Assembly: GCF_003752175.1 (NCBI RefSeq)
Contig: NZ_RJVF01000008.1
Coordinates: 434,001-498,000 of the forward strand
Direction of reading: 5' to 3'
Origin: Comamonas sp. BIGb0124
Lineage (GTDB): Bacteria; Pseudomonadota; Gammaproteobacteria; Burkholderiales; Burkholderiaceae_C
DNA length: 64,000 bases
This document shows positions 46,102-54,578 of this stretch, one piece after another. Made by a program: the position numbers and the translations under genes. The notes under the pieces were generated by a model that was not told the origin of the DNA, did not search any database, and worked only from the letters and a program-made list of their open reading frames with translations. Position 1 is the first letter of the stretch, and each line of letters starts with the position of its first letter.

Positions 46102-46740
46102 TCAAGCCGGCTGCAACTGCAGCGCCAGACTGCCGGGTTCGGCATAGGCCCGGGCCAGATCCAGCATCCAGCGTTTCTCGCCCGATTCGGCGATCAACGT
46201 CGGCACGCCGCGCGCATGGAAGCTGTACATCCACGCGCGCGCCTGGTCGATGCGGGCACGCGCGGCATTCAGCAGATCCGCGTCGGCCTGCGCCAGCCGG
46301 GCTGCGGCCTCGTCCAAGCTCAGCGCGCCCAGCAACGCCGACAGCGTTTCGATCGAGGTCACATCCCGGCCATCCACGTAACGCGCATGCTGGACGGCCG
46401 CGAGGGCATCCAGCTCTCTGCCCGGCGCGGTCAACGACACCGCCGTCAGCGCCAGCGTCGCCGCACCGCTGTCGAAGCGTTGCTGCCGGTCGTCCAGCAC
46501 CAGGCGACGGTAATCCTCGGTGAAGCGCTGTCCGGTCAGGCGTTCGATGCGTTGGTCGTTCGACCACGCATAGGCCGCGAACCCGTCGTCCATCGGCCTC
46601 CCGCCCTCGCCGGAAAAAAGCCCCGTCGGCAGCGGCACGATGTTCACGCCCGGCGTATCGCGCAAGCCGGAAATCGCCGGCGCGGCACCGTAGCACCAGC
46701 CACACAAGGGATCGAACAGGTAATAGAGAGTCGTGTCCAT
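46102..46740 (-). CDS. DsbA-family thiol-disulfide protein (FrnE-like)
   Basis: A 212-residue cytoplasmic thioredoxin-fold protein with active-site C13-G-W-C16 near the N-terminus and a helical insert, as in short FrnE-like DsbA-family proteins. The later RGVPTLIAESGEKRW carries the cis-proline. There is no signal peptide when started at 46740. The role is disulfide exchange or glutathione-dependent isomerisation. It lies downstream of the TauE-like gene on the same strand, 150 bases apart. Confidence 0.86.
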   Translation of the reverse strand: MDTTLYYLFDPLCGWCYGAAPAISGLRDTPGVNIVPLPTGLFSGEGGRPMDDGFAAYAWSNDQRIERLTGQRFTEDYRRLVLDDRQQRFDSGAATLALTAVSLTAPGRELDALAAVQHARYVDGRDVTSIETLSALLGALSLDEAAARLAQADADLLNAARARIDQARAWMYSFHARGVPTLIAESGEKRWMLDLARAYAEPGSLALQLQPA

Positions 46741-46890
46741 GAGCATCTTTGTTGGATGTCCCGATATTAGGCACTGTCGATTGAATTGCAAATACAGACA
46801 TGACAAACACAATGTCTGGATAAGACAATCAATCGCCTTGCCAAAGGGCACGATCGATGCCACGGCTCTCGCCGTCACCTGCCCGCGGCA

Positions 46891-47637
46891 TCAGAAGAAG
46901 GGCCGGGACGCCAGCTCCAGCCCCAGCAGCACCAGGAACGACAGAAAACACCGCCGAAAGATCCGCGGAGAAATGCGCGTCCGGATGGCCTGGCCCACCC
47001 CCATGCCGACCAAGGCGGGAACGATTGCCAGGGCCGACAGCCCGAGCTGGTCGAGCCGAAACCCGCCCTGCGCCAACAGCCCGGCCGCCAGCGCAACGGT
47101 CGATACCGTGAAAGACAGGCCCAGCGCCTGCACCAGCTCTTCCTTGTCGAGTCTCAAGGCCTGCAGATACGGCACGGCCGGCATCACGAACACCCCGGTC
47201 GCGCCCGTGACCACCCCGGTGAGCAGACCGACGAAAGGCGACAGCCAGGGCTCGGCGCGCGACGGAATCGACAGTGCCGGCGACACCAGCGCATACACGG
47301 CATACACCACCAAGGCGATGCCCAGAGCCAGCCCCGACCACAGCGGATCGACACGCACCAACAACCCCGCGCTGCCCACCGTACCCAGCATGACAGCCAG
47401 CATCATGGGCCAGAAACGCCTCAGCAACTGCGCCGTGGCCGGACCGCCGAGCAACTGCCAGATGTTGGTCACGAGCGACGGCATCACCAGTATCGCCGCC
47501 GCGCCCGCCGGCGCCATGCTCGTGCCGAGCAGGCCCATGGCGACCGTCGGCAGCCCCATGCCGGTGACCCCCTTGACCAGCCCCGCGGTCAGGAACGTCA
47601 GTGTCAGCATCAGCAGGAAAAGAGGAGATTCGTTCAT
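46891..47637 (-). CDS. TauE/SafE (TSUP) family membrane exporter
   Basis: A 248-residue protein with about eight membrane helices in two repeats. Each repeat has its conserved glycine-rich start, GMGLPTVAMGLLGT and TGATGVFVMPAVPY. TSUP members move sulfite, sulfoacetate or other organosulfur anions. A sulfite exporter fits a cluster where monooxygenases may release sulfite. The ATG at 47637 is used. A divergent LysR gene 92 bases away is the likely regulator. Confidence 0.9.
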   Translation of the reverse strand: MNESPLFLLMLTLTFLTAGLVKGVTGMGLPTVAMGLLGTSMAPAGAAAILVMPSLVTNIWQLLGGPATAQLLRRFWPMMLAVMLGTVGSAGLLVRVDPLWSGLALGIALVVYAVYALVSPALSIPSRAEPWLSPFVGLLTGVVTGATGVFVMPAVPYLQALRLDKEELVQALGLSFTVSTVALAAGLLAQGGFRLDQLGLSALAIVPALVGMGVGQAIRTRISPRIFRRCFLSFLVLLGLELASRPFF

Positions 47638-47689
47638 GCCCTGATTGGAACGTGACAAACCGCTAGGCACAATGCGGTTTTTGCACATC

Positions 47690-47712
47690 ACCCTTCGGAT
47701 TTCCCGAAGGGT
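47690..47712. promoter_or_regulatory. Perfect dyad fitting a LysR box
   Basis: ACCCTTCGG (47690-47698) and CCGAAGGGT (47704-47712) form a perfect 9-base inverted repeat with a 5-base centre. Inside it the T-N11-A pattern of LysR-type sites is satisfied. It lies 17 bases before the LysR start and 53 bases from the TauE-like start, suited to divergent control and autoregulation. Confidence 0.65.
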
Positions 47713-47729
47713 GGCAATGAGGTGTCACC

Positions 47730-48641
47730 ATGCGGCTCGATCTTGCAGACCTCCGACTCTTTCTCTGCGTCGTCGATGCCGGCAGCATCACGCAAGGCGC
47801 CATGCAGGCCCATCTGGCCCTGGCATCGGCCAGCGAACGGTTGCGCAGCATCGAGGCCGATGCCGGCGTCGCACTGCTCGAGCGCCATGCCCGCGGCGTG
47901 GTCGCCACGCCAGCCGGTGAAGCGCTGGCCCATCATGCACGACTGATCCTGCGCCAGCAGGCCTTGCTCAAAGGCGAGCTGCACGACTTCGCCACCGGGG
48001 CACGGGGCACCCTGAACCTGTATGCCAACACCGCTGCGCTGACGGCGTTTCTGCCGCCCCGGCTTGCGCCCTGGCTGGCCGGCCGGCCACGCCTGCACGT
48101 CGAGCTCAAGGAACGCACCAGCGCGGAAATCGTCGCCGCCCTCTCGGCCGGTCTGGCCGAAGCCGGCATCGTTTCCGATGCGGTCGACGCCCGCGGCCTG
48201 CATCTGCATCCCGTCGCCAAAGATCACCTGGTGCTGATCGCCGGCCCGGACCATCGTCTTGCACGACACAGCGCGGTCGCTCTCGCCGATGTGATCGACC
48301 AGCCTTTCGTCGGCCTGGCCCCCGGCAATGCCTTGCAGGATCACATCGACGAACAGGCGCGCACGGCCGGAGGTCCGCTCGCCTTGCGCATCCGCATGAA
48401 GACCTTCGAAGGACTGTGCGAGATGGTGGCCCACGGCATCGGCCTGGGCATCGTGCCTCAGGGCATCGCCAGCCGCTATCGGCGTCGACTGGGTTACCAA
48501 ACGCTCGCTCTCACCGACGACTGGGCCCGCCGCCGGCTGTGCCTGTGCTTCGGTGACTGGGATGCCCTGTCGGCCCCCATGCAGAGCCTGTTGGCGCATC
48601 TGGGCGCCCCGCCCGCCGGCGACGGCCGCTCCCCGGCATGA
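47730..48641 (+). CDS. LysR-family transcriptional regulator
   Basis: A 303-residue regulator. The N-terminal winged helix (LRLFLCVVDAGSITQGAM through RLRSIEADAGVALLERHARG) is typical, and the C-terminal domain is a two-lobed sensor. It is divergent from the TauE-like exporter and probably controls it. The perfect dyad just upstream supports autoregulation. The inducer is unknown; a sulfur-containing anion is a reasonable guess from the exporter family. Confidence 0.92.
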   Translation: MRLDLADLRLFLCVVDAGSITQGAMQAHLALASASERLRSIEADAGVALLERHARGVVATPAGEALAHHARLILRQQALLKGELHDFATGARGTLNLYANTAALTAFLPPRLAPWLAGRPRLHVELKERTSAEIVAALSAGLAEAGIVSDAVDARGLHLHPVAKDHLVLIAGPDHRLARHSAVALADVIDQPFVGLAPGNALQDHIDEQARTAGGPLALRIRMKTFEGLCEMVAHGIGLGIVPQGIASRYRRRLGYQTLALTDDWARRRLCLCFGDWDALSAPMQSLLAHLGAPPAGDGRSPA

Positions 48642-48697
48642 AGGCCTTCGTCCGGACAGCGGCCGTGGCATGACCGCGATGCCGCACCGGCGGCCCC

Positions 48698-50029
48698 CTA
48701 CCGACGGGCCACCCGCCCCGCTTGCCGGTTGACCAGATCCCGCCGCATGGCAAGGTGAAGGCGGGCCGCCAGGCTCTCGGGCACACCGGCCCGATCGGCA
48801 TGCGCCATCCAGTTCTCGACCTGCTCGTGAATGCCTTCGATGATGTCGCGCGCCTTCGCGGGCTTCATGCCGCAGAAGGCGCCGAACTGCAGGAGGTCGT
48901 CGAGCTCGAAGTGGTCGCGTTTGCCATTGAGGCTCATCTGGTGCTGCTGCGTCCAGCTGCCCGCCGGGTTGTAGGCATAGCTGACATCGAAAGCGGGCGA
49001 CAGCCGCCACTCGCCCTCGCGGTTCATCAGGAAAGCGATGTTCTTGACGTGATCGTCCTGGTTGCGGATCAGCACGTTCAACACCGCACGCCGGAACTGC
49101 TGTTCGACATCGAACGCCGGCAGTTGCAGTTGCCGGATCGTCTCCACGGCCTGCTCGTAGGCATATGCACCGGCCGCATTGAAGTCGAAATGCCGCAGGG
49201 CCGCGAGCGACTGCATGTGCAGCTTGCGGCCGTTCGCATCCCGGTCGAATCGCCGTGTCATGAAATGCGATCGCCCGCCCTCGCGATGAATCCGGCAGAC
49301 GCTCATGTCGATGCCCGCAGCGACCGCCAGCAAATAGAAGCCGTATTCGATCAGGCCAAAGCCCTGCGGATCGGCCAGCTCCTTGTCGCGGTTGTTCGAG
49401 ATCCCGTCGAACTTCATCAGCCAGTACGCATAACCCTCGCCGGCCTTGACCTGCCCGGAACGGAACTCGCCGGTCGTCTCGTTCCACGCCAGCACGGCCT
49501 TGGCCCGCGCGCCGCCCGCAGAGGTGCCGACACGCAGGATGTCTTCGAGCGTTTCGTGATCGTCCTCGCCCTTCAGCACACCGGCGAGTTGCCCGCGGTG
49601 ATTCAGCACGTCGTTGGCCAGCCGGGTCAGCGCGTCGATCTCGACCTGGCGCGAACGGCGTGCCCCGCTGAACAGCACCGGATGAAACTCGAGTGCCCCC
49701 ATGCCCCGCGTGCCGATGTAGCACAGGCGCTCGACCGGATTGAAACTGCCCGCCGACCGGCCCTGCGCCACCAGCCACGCATCGATCAGCGCGTTGCCGA
49801 ACTTGTCCGGCAGCGAATCCGCCAGCAGGCCCGGCAAGCCCTTGAAGGCGTCCTTGGGCAGGGCGGGAAACTCGTAGGGATGGGCCGCCGTCGGCATCGT
49901 GATCGGTGCCAGCTGGATCGGGCTCCTTGCAAAATCCGGCATGTACTGAAAGACCGCGACCTCGCGATCCGCCAGCCAGCTCACGGCCCCGATGTCCCGG
50001 CCCCACAACCGAACGGTCGCGTCCGTCAT
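48698..50029 (-). CDS. HipA-family serine/threonine kinase
   Basis: A 443-residue protein with the N-terminal coupling domain (VRLWGRDIGAVSWL), a glycine-rich nucleotide loop VGTSAGGARAK at 168-178, Lys206 (WLMKFDG), the catalytic-loop motif NQDDHVKN at 323-330 and the metal-binding AFDVS at 346-350. All kinase motifs look intact, so an active toxin is plausible. HipA kinases inactivate targets such as glutamyl-tRNA synthetase and slow growth. It follows the HipB-like gene with ATGA overlap, the classic antitoxin-toxin order. I chose the ATG at 50029 over an upstream in-frame start at 50056. Confidence 0.92.
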   Translation of the reverse strand: MTDATVRLWGRDIGAVSWLADREVAVFQYMPDFARSPIQLAPITMPTAAHPYEFPALPKDAFKGLPGLLADSLPDKFGNALIDAWLVAQGRSAGSFNPVERLCYIGTRGMGALEFHPVLFSGARRSRQVEIDALTRLANDVLNHRGQLAGVLKGEDDHETLEDILRVGTSAGGARAKAVLAWNETTGEFRSGQVKAGEGYAYWLMKFDGISNNRDKELADPQGFGLIEYGFYLLAVAAGIDMSVCRIHREGGRSHFMTRRFDRDANGRKLHMQSLAALRHFDFNAAGAYAYEQAVETIRQLQLPAFDVEQQFRRAVLNVLIRNQDDHVKNIAFLMNREGEWRLSPAFDVSYAYNPAGSWTQQHQMSLNGKRDHFELDDLLQFGAFCGMKPAKARDIIEGIHEQVENWMAHADRAGVPESLAARLHLAMRRDLVNRQAGRVARR

Positions 50030-50361
50030 GCCTCGTCCTCTTCGCCCCAGGCCCAATCGGTCGCCTTGGCCGGCACGGCCTTCTCACGCGCACGGCGGCG
50101 CTCGCGGCCGCCATGCCGCACGCGCTCGACCGGCCGCACCTCGGGATCGGGCAACACGGCCGACAGCCGCTCGTCCAGGCCCAGCGCCCCGAGGACACGC
50201 AGAAAAGTGTCCAACGAGGTGTTTTCACCCGCCTCAAGACGCTTGATGCTGCTCACGGAAGCCCCCGCCTCGCGTGCCAGCGTGGCTTGAGTCAGATTCC
50301 GGCTCAAGCGCAGCCTGGTCAGACGCTCACCGATCTCGAGCAGATATGTCTCAGCAGCCAA
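50026..50361 (-). CDS. HipB-like XRE-family antitoxin/repressor
   Basis: A 111-residue protein with a helix-turn-helix at about residues 23-46 (TQATLAREAGASVSSIKRLE) and a C-terminal arginine-rich then acidic tail (EEDEA). It is the partner of the HipA gene that overlaps its stop. HipB-type proteins bind HipA and repress their own promoter. Three identical palindromes directly upstream are the probable binding sites. Confidence 0.9.
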   Translation of the reverse strand: MAAETYLLEIGERLTRLRLSRNLTQATLAREAGASVSSIKRLEAGENTSLDTFLRVLGALGLDERLSAVLPDPEVRPVERVRHGGRERRRAREKAVPAKATDWAWGEEDEA

Positions 50362-50378
50362 AAGAACTCCTTAAGGAC

Positions 50379-50467
50379 TCATATATGAATCATAAAAGAC
50401 AATTATTTGAATTATGGAGTCATATATGAAGCCAAGTCAATAACCTAAAAATAGGTTTCATATATGA
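50379..50467. repeat. Three TCATATATGA operator palindromes upstream of the HipBA pair
   Basis: The perfect 10-base palindrome TCATATATGA occurs at 50379-50388, 50420-50429 and 50458-50467, at 41- and 38-base spacing, near four helical turns. The stretch is very AT-rich against its surroundings. A looser relative, TCATATCGATGA, lies at 50523-50534. The first copy is 18 bases from the HipB-like start, suiting cooperative repression. Confidence 0.75.
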
Positions 50468-50678
50468 TCTCTTAAAAATCAAAAAACAAGACAAGAGTCC
50501 ATAAACGAAACTTTATATCGACTCATATCGATGAATCCCACGCTCGCTGCAATGCAGGGCCGTGGCCATACGCCGCCGATGGCCCTGGGCAACCCCGCTG
50601 CCCGCGCCCGTTTCAGGCGGGGTGGAATCGCCGCCATCATAACTGGACAAAAAACCAGCATGACTGTACATTCCAACA

Positions 50679-52082
50679 GTGGACAAACATCAAAAACTCG
50701 CCATCCTGGCCGACGCAGCAAAATACGACGCCTCGTGCGCTTCCAGCGGGAGCGAGCGGCGCGATTCGGTGGGCGGCCGCGGCATCGGCTCGACCGAAGG
50801 CATGGGCATCTGCCACAGCTATGCACCCGATGGCCGCTGCATCTCGCTGCTCAAGATCCTCCTCACCAACTTCTGCCTCTACGACTGCCTGTATTGCGTC
50901 AATCGCGTCAGCAGCAATGTCAGACGCGCCCGCTTCACGGTGCACGAGGTGGTGGCGCTCACGCTGGATTTCTACCGGCGCAACTGCATCGAAGGACTGT
51001 TCCTTTCCAGCGGCATCATCCAGAGCCCCGACTACACCATGGAGCAAGTGGTGGAAGTCGCACGGGTGCTGCGCGAAGACCATGACTTTCGCGGCTATAT
51101 CCACCTCAAGACCATCCCGGACGCATCGCCCGAACTGCTGGCCCGCGCCGGCCGCTACGCCGACCGGCTGAGCATCAACATCGAGCTGCCGACCGCACAG
51201 GGCCTGAGCGCGCTGGCCCCCGAGAAAGACGCCACGGCCATCCGCGGCTCCATGCAGCGCATGGCCCTGCACATCGACGAGAACCGCCAGCAGCGGCTCG
51301 AGCAGAGTCCCGCCGGCGCTTCGCCCATGCCCGCAGGCAGCGGCACCGGCAACCGTGACGCCACCACCGGCCGCCGCACCATCCCCATCGTGTCGATGCC
51401 CCAGCGCACGCGACGCGCAGCCGCCCCGCGTTTTGCGCCCGGCGGACAAAGTACGCAGATGATCGTGGGAGCGGACGCCAGCGACGACCGCACCATCCTC
51501 GCCACCAGTGCCAGCCTGTACGGCGGCTACCGCCTGCGGCGCGTGTACTACTCGGCCTTCAGCCCGATTCCCGACGCCGCCGGCGGATTGCCGCTGGTCG
51601 CCCCGCCGCTGATGCGCGAGCACCGCCTCTACCAGGCCGACTGGCTGATGCGTTTCTACGGCTATCGGCACGACGAAATCGTGCCCCCGCGCCCGCTCGA
51701 CGAGCAGACCGAAACCCCCAGCGGCATGCTGTCGCTCGAAATGGATCCCAAGCTGGCCTGGGCCCTGGCCCATGCCGAGCGTTTTCCGGTCGACCTCAAT
51801 ACCGCGCCGCGCGAGCTGCTGCTGCGCGTACCCGGCCTGGGCGTGCGCAGCGTGGACATCCTGTGCGCCTCGCGCCGGGTGCGCGCCCTGCGCAGCGACG
51901 ATCTCCAGCGCCTGCGCATTCCGCTGCGCAAGGTGATGCCTTTTGTGGTCGTGGCCGATCACCGCCCCGCCCGCAAGCTCGATGTCGCCGCCCTGCGCCA
52001 GACGGCCCTGGGTGGTCCAGCCGCCCGTCCCAGCCCGCGCCGCACCCTGCCGGCACCGGCACGGCAAGCCTCGCTGTTCTGA
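50679..52082 (+). CDS. Putative DNA modification/repair radical SAM protein
   Basis: A 467-residue protein with the radical SAM cluster motif Cys66-x3-Cys70-x2-Cys73 in NFCLYDCLYCVNR. It also has a C-terminal helix-hairpin-helix-like DNA-binding region (NTAPRELLLRVPGLGVRSVD). This matches the family usually encoded beside a DUF4130/uracil-DNA-glycosylase-like protein. The start is a GTG at 50679, as no in-frame ATG precedes MDKHQKLAIL. The substrate is unknown; a DNA lesion or modified base is proposed for the family. The next gene follows after 47 bases. Confidence 0.9.
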   Translation: MDKHQKLAILADAAKYDASCASSGSERRDSVGGRGIGSTEGMGICHSYAPDGRCISLLKILLTNFCLYDCLYCVNRVSSNVRRARFTVHEVVALTLDFYRRNCIEGLFLSSGIIQSPDYTMEQVVEVARVLREDHDFRGYIHLKTIPDASPELLARAGRYADRLSINIELPTAQGLSALAPEKDATAIRGSMQRMALHIDENRQQRLEQSPAGASPMPAGSGTGNRDATTGRRTIPIVSMPQRTRRAAAPRFAPGGQSTQMIVGADASDDRTILATSASLYGGYRLRRVYYSAFSPIPDAAGGLPLVAPPLMREHRLYQADWLMRFYGYRHDEIVPPRPLDEQTETPSGMLSLEMDPKLAWALAHAERFPVDLNTAPRELLLRVPGLGVRSVDILCASRRVRALRSDDLQRLRIPLRKVMPFVVVADHRPARKLDVAALRQTALGGPAARPSPRRTLPAPARQASLF

Positions 52083-52129
52083 TTCCCGGCAGCCTCGACG
52101 CCACGCCATCCGCATCTTATGCGCACGCC

Positions 52130-53077
52130 ATGACCCTCCACACCCTTCAGCTCGACCACGCCACCGACTGGCCCGGTTTCCGGCGAGCCGCACGGGGCCT
52201 GCTGATGCAAGGCATCTCACCCGACCAGGTGCTGTGGCAGGTCGCGTCGGACCAGGGCCCTGCCGATCTGTTCGCAGGCACACCCGAGCCGGCCGACACG
52301 CGGCCAACCGGCTCCGACACGGCCGGTTGGCCGGTCTCCAGGGCCCCGTCGGATTCGGCCTCGGAATCCGCTTCGTCCCTGCGCTTCCCCAAGCCGATGA
52401 TCGAACTCTGCCAGGAAGCGCTGCTGCACGAGGATCCTCTGCGGCTGGGGCTGATCTACCGCCTGCTCTGGCGTCTGCAGCGGGAACCCACGCTGCGTCA
52501 CGACCCGCTCGATGCAGATGTGCAGCGACTGCAGCTCATGGCCCGCGCCGTGCGGCGGGACATGCACAAGATGAAGGCTTTTGTCCGTTTCCGTCAGGTC
52601 GAGCGGCAAGGCCAGCCCATGCTGCACGTGGCCTGGTTCGAGCCCGGCCACCACATCGTCGAAGCCATCGCCCCGTTCTTCATGCGGCGTTTCACCGCCA
52701 TGCACTGGGCCATCCTCACGCCCCGGCGCTGCGTGCACTGGGATGGGCGTACCCTGGCCTTCACCGACGGCGCACGCCGGGACGATGCCCCACCGGCCGA
52801 TGCAGGCGAAGCCCTCTGGCTGGTCTACTACGCCAATATCTTCAATCCCGCGCGGCTCAAGCTCGCCATGATGCGCCGGGAAATGCCCACCAAATACTGG
52901 CACAACCTGCCCGAGGCCAGCCTGATCGGCGAACTCGCTGCCGGCGCGGTCGAACGCAGCGGCCGCATGCTCGAGGCCGAGCCCACCCTCACCCGCCGCC
53001 GCCTGCCGCGAGCCGGCCTAGACGAGCCCTCGCCCGAACGCGCTTCTCCCGCCCCCGCTCACAGCGTCCGGCGGTAG
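52130..53077 (+). CDS. DUF4130 DNA-metabolism protein without the UDG domain
   Basis: A 315-residue protein matching the N-terminal part of the radical-SAM-linked family: PMIELCQEALLHEDPLRLGL, MHKMKAFVRFRQVE, AMHWAILTPRR and PTKYWHNLPEA. In many relatives this part is joined to a uracil-DNA-glycosylase-like domain (UdgX group) of about 200 residues. Here the frame ends shortly after, with a proline-rich tail and stop at 53077, and nothing UDG-like follows. An unusual insert near residues 45-80 is rich in Ser, Pro and Ala. The radical SAM partner may therefore work with a glycosylase encoded elsewhere, or the module has lost it. Confidence 0.83.
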   Translation: MTLHTLQLDHATDWPGFRRAARGLLMQGISPDQVLWQVASDQGPADLFAGTPEPADTRPTGSDTAGWPVSRAPSDSASESASSLRFPKPMIELCQEALLHEDPLRLGLIYRLLWRLQREPTLRHDPLDADVQRLQLMARAVRRDMHKMKAFVRFRQVERQGQPMLHVAWFEPGHHIVEAIAPFFMRRFTAMHWAILTPRRCVHWDGRTLAFTDGARRDDAPPADAGEALWLVYYANIFNPARLKLAMMRREMPTKYWHNLPEASLIGELAAGAVERSGRMLEAEPTLTRRRLPRAGLDEPSPERASPAPAHSVRR

Positions 53078-53270
53078 AAACCCGTCAGCTTGTCCATGGC
53101 GGCCTGCACATACTGCGGAACCCAAAGCTTGCCAGGATTTCGGACGCATGCCCGCCGCGCCCGGCCACCGCCGGAAACAATGCGTCACCCACGGTCTGTA
53201 CGGCCAGCGGAATAAGCAGCGTCGAGGACACTGCCGACCGAACGCGATGCATGAACGAAAAGGATGGACG
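53059..53270 (-). pseudogene. Possible decayed 3' end of an unidentified gene
   Basis: On the minus strand, 53059-53130 encodes KLWVPQYVQAAMDKLTGFY plus RRTL and a stop, with the amino-acid balance of a real protein end. Upstream a different frame continues (QTVGDALFPAVAGRGGHASE), as if one frameshift near 53130 separates them. No start or family is recognised, so this may be chance. Confidence 0.22.
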
Positions 53271-53274
53271 CGGT

Positions 53275-53499
53275 CTACGAATCGGCGCTGTTTTTTTGCT
53301 TTTTCAGGCCCAGGGCGCTCAGCGCCGTACCGACCACCAGAAACACCACGCCGACGATCAGGAACGTGATGTTGGCCGTCGTCACGCCCAGTACGGTAAA
53401 CGGTAGGCCCGTGCCCAACATGGGCACAGCACTGATGCCAAAGACTTTGGCGTTCGATCGGGGTGTTTTCTCCATCCCCAAATCATAAACCGTCGTCAT
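53275..53499 (-). CDS. Small two-helix membrane protein, unknown
   Basis: A 74-residue frame predicting two membrane helices (about VFGISAVPMLGTGLPFTVLG and ITFLIVGVVFLVVGTALSAL) with charged ends (KKQKNSADS). It may start at the ATG at 53499 or at an inner ATG at 53475. I do not recognise the family. Composition and hydrophobicity support a real gene more than chance. Confidence 0.6.
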   Translation of the reverse strand: MTTVYDLGMEKTPRSNAKVFGISAVPMLGTGLPFTVLGVTTANITFLIVGVVFLVVGTALSALGLKKQKNSADS

Positions 53500-53823
53500 G
53501 CCGGGCCCCGTGAACCCAGCCAGCGATAACCGTCCAGCCGATCGTCGGCCAATTGGAGTGGATACTCAGCGCACAAGAGCGCCACCACCGGCAATGCTTG
53601 TTACGATACTGGGCCTTCGACTGCGCCAAGAGCACCACTCACTCATCAGCCTGTCGATGGCATCCTGCGTTCCGGAGCCCGCGCTCCAGGGCCGCGCGTC
53701 CGATGCATCGATGCACCGGGAGCGGCCAGCGTCAATTGTTTGAAAATATTCTTGTATGTTTCGGTGGAAGTACCTCAACTGGGCCCCCTTCGAGCACGAT
53801 GCAGGTGACCAAAAGAGCCTGTG

Positions 53824-54543
53824 ATGGACGACGCAACAAAAAAACCCGAGGCGGTTGCGCCTTTCAGCGATTTTGGCGACCTCATGCTCGATGCCATCTG
53901 CGCGGTCACCGCAGAAGCGATATGCGTCTCGGCCACCGGTGCCTGCGAGCGCATCTTCGGCTACACACCTGAAGAAATGGTCGGCAAATGCATGCTCGAC
54001 CTGGTGCATCCAGACGACCTCGACAGAACCGAACAGTCCATCGACCGTGTCATGGACGGTTACCAGCAGCGCTATTTCGAGAACCGCTACATCCGCAAGG
54101 ACGGCTCGGTGGTCTACATCAGTTGGTCCGCGACCTGGTCCGAAGAACGCCAGTTGCGCATCGGCGTTGCCCGCGACATCACCGACCGAAAGTTCGACGA
54201 GGGTGCACTGGTCACTTCGCAATTGCTGCCTGAGAATCCCTCATGGTGGCGACTGTCGGCCAGCCCGCGCCAGCTGATCTCTTCGAACGGCGTGGCGATC
54301 AATCTGTCCGAGCAGGACTACATCGTGCTGCGCGTGCTCATCAGCGATGCCGAATGCGTCACGCGGCGCGCCATTGTCGAGGCCATGGGCAAGGATTTCC
54401 TGTCGTACGACCAGCGCCGGCTGGATACGCAGATCAGGCGCCTGCGCAGCAAGGTGCAAGAGGCCTGCGGCCGCATGCTGCCGGTCAGTACCCTGAGGGC
54501 CAAAGGTTTTCGTTTCTACGAACCGGCCCGAATCGACGACTGA
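53824..54543 (+). CDS. PAS-domain regulator with OmpR-type winged-helix output
   Basis: A 239-residue protein. Residues about 20-128 form a PAS domain (ATGACERIFGYTPEEMVGKC, closing RIGVARDITDRK). Residues about 145-235 resemble an OmpR/PhoB winged helix (LSEQDYIVLRVLISDAE, DQRRLDTQIRRLRSKV, TLRAKGFRFYEP). There is no receiver or kinase domain, so it looks like a one-component regulator in which a ligand or cofactor in the PAS pocket controls DNA binding. The ATG at 53824 follows a GTG at 53821. A terminator follows. No neighbouring target gene is obvious. Confidence 0.85.
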   Translation: MDDATKKPEAVAPFSDFGDLMLDAICAVTAEAICVSATGACERIFGYTPEEMVGKCMLDLVHPDDLDRTEQSIDRVMDGYQQRYFENRYIRKDGSVVYISWSATWSEERQLRIGVARDITDRKFDEGALVTSQLLPENPSWWRLSASPRQLISSNGVAINLSEQDYIVLRVLISDAECVTRRAIVEAMGKDFLSYDQRRLDTQIRRLRSKVQEACGRMLPVSTLRAKGFRFYEPARIDD

Positions 54544-54553
54544 CCCAAACGAG

Positions 54554-54578
54554 GCGCGATCGCTCACCGGGATCGCGC
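54554..54578 (+). terminator. Rho-independent terminator after the PAS regulator
   Basis: GCGCGATC (54554-54561) pairs perfectly with GATCGCGC (54571-54578) across a 9-base loop and is followed within 6 bases by TTTTT. It starts 11 bases past the regulator stop. Confidence 0.75.
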
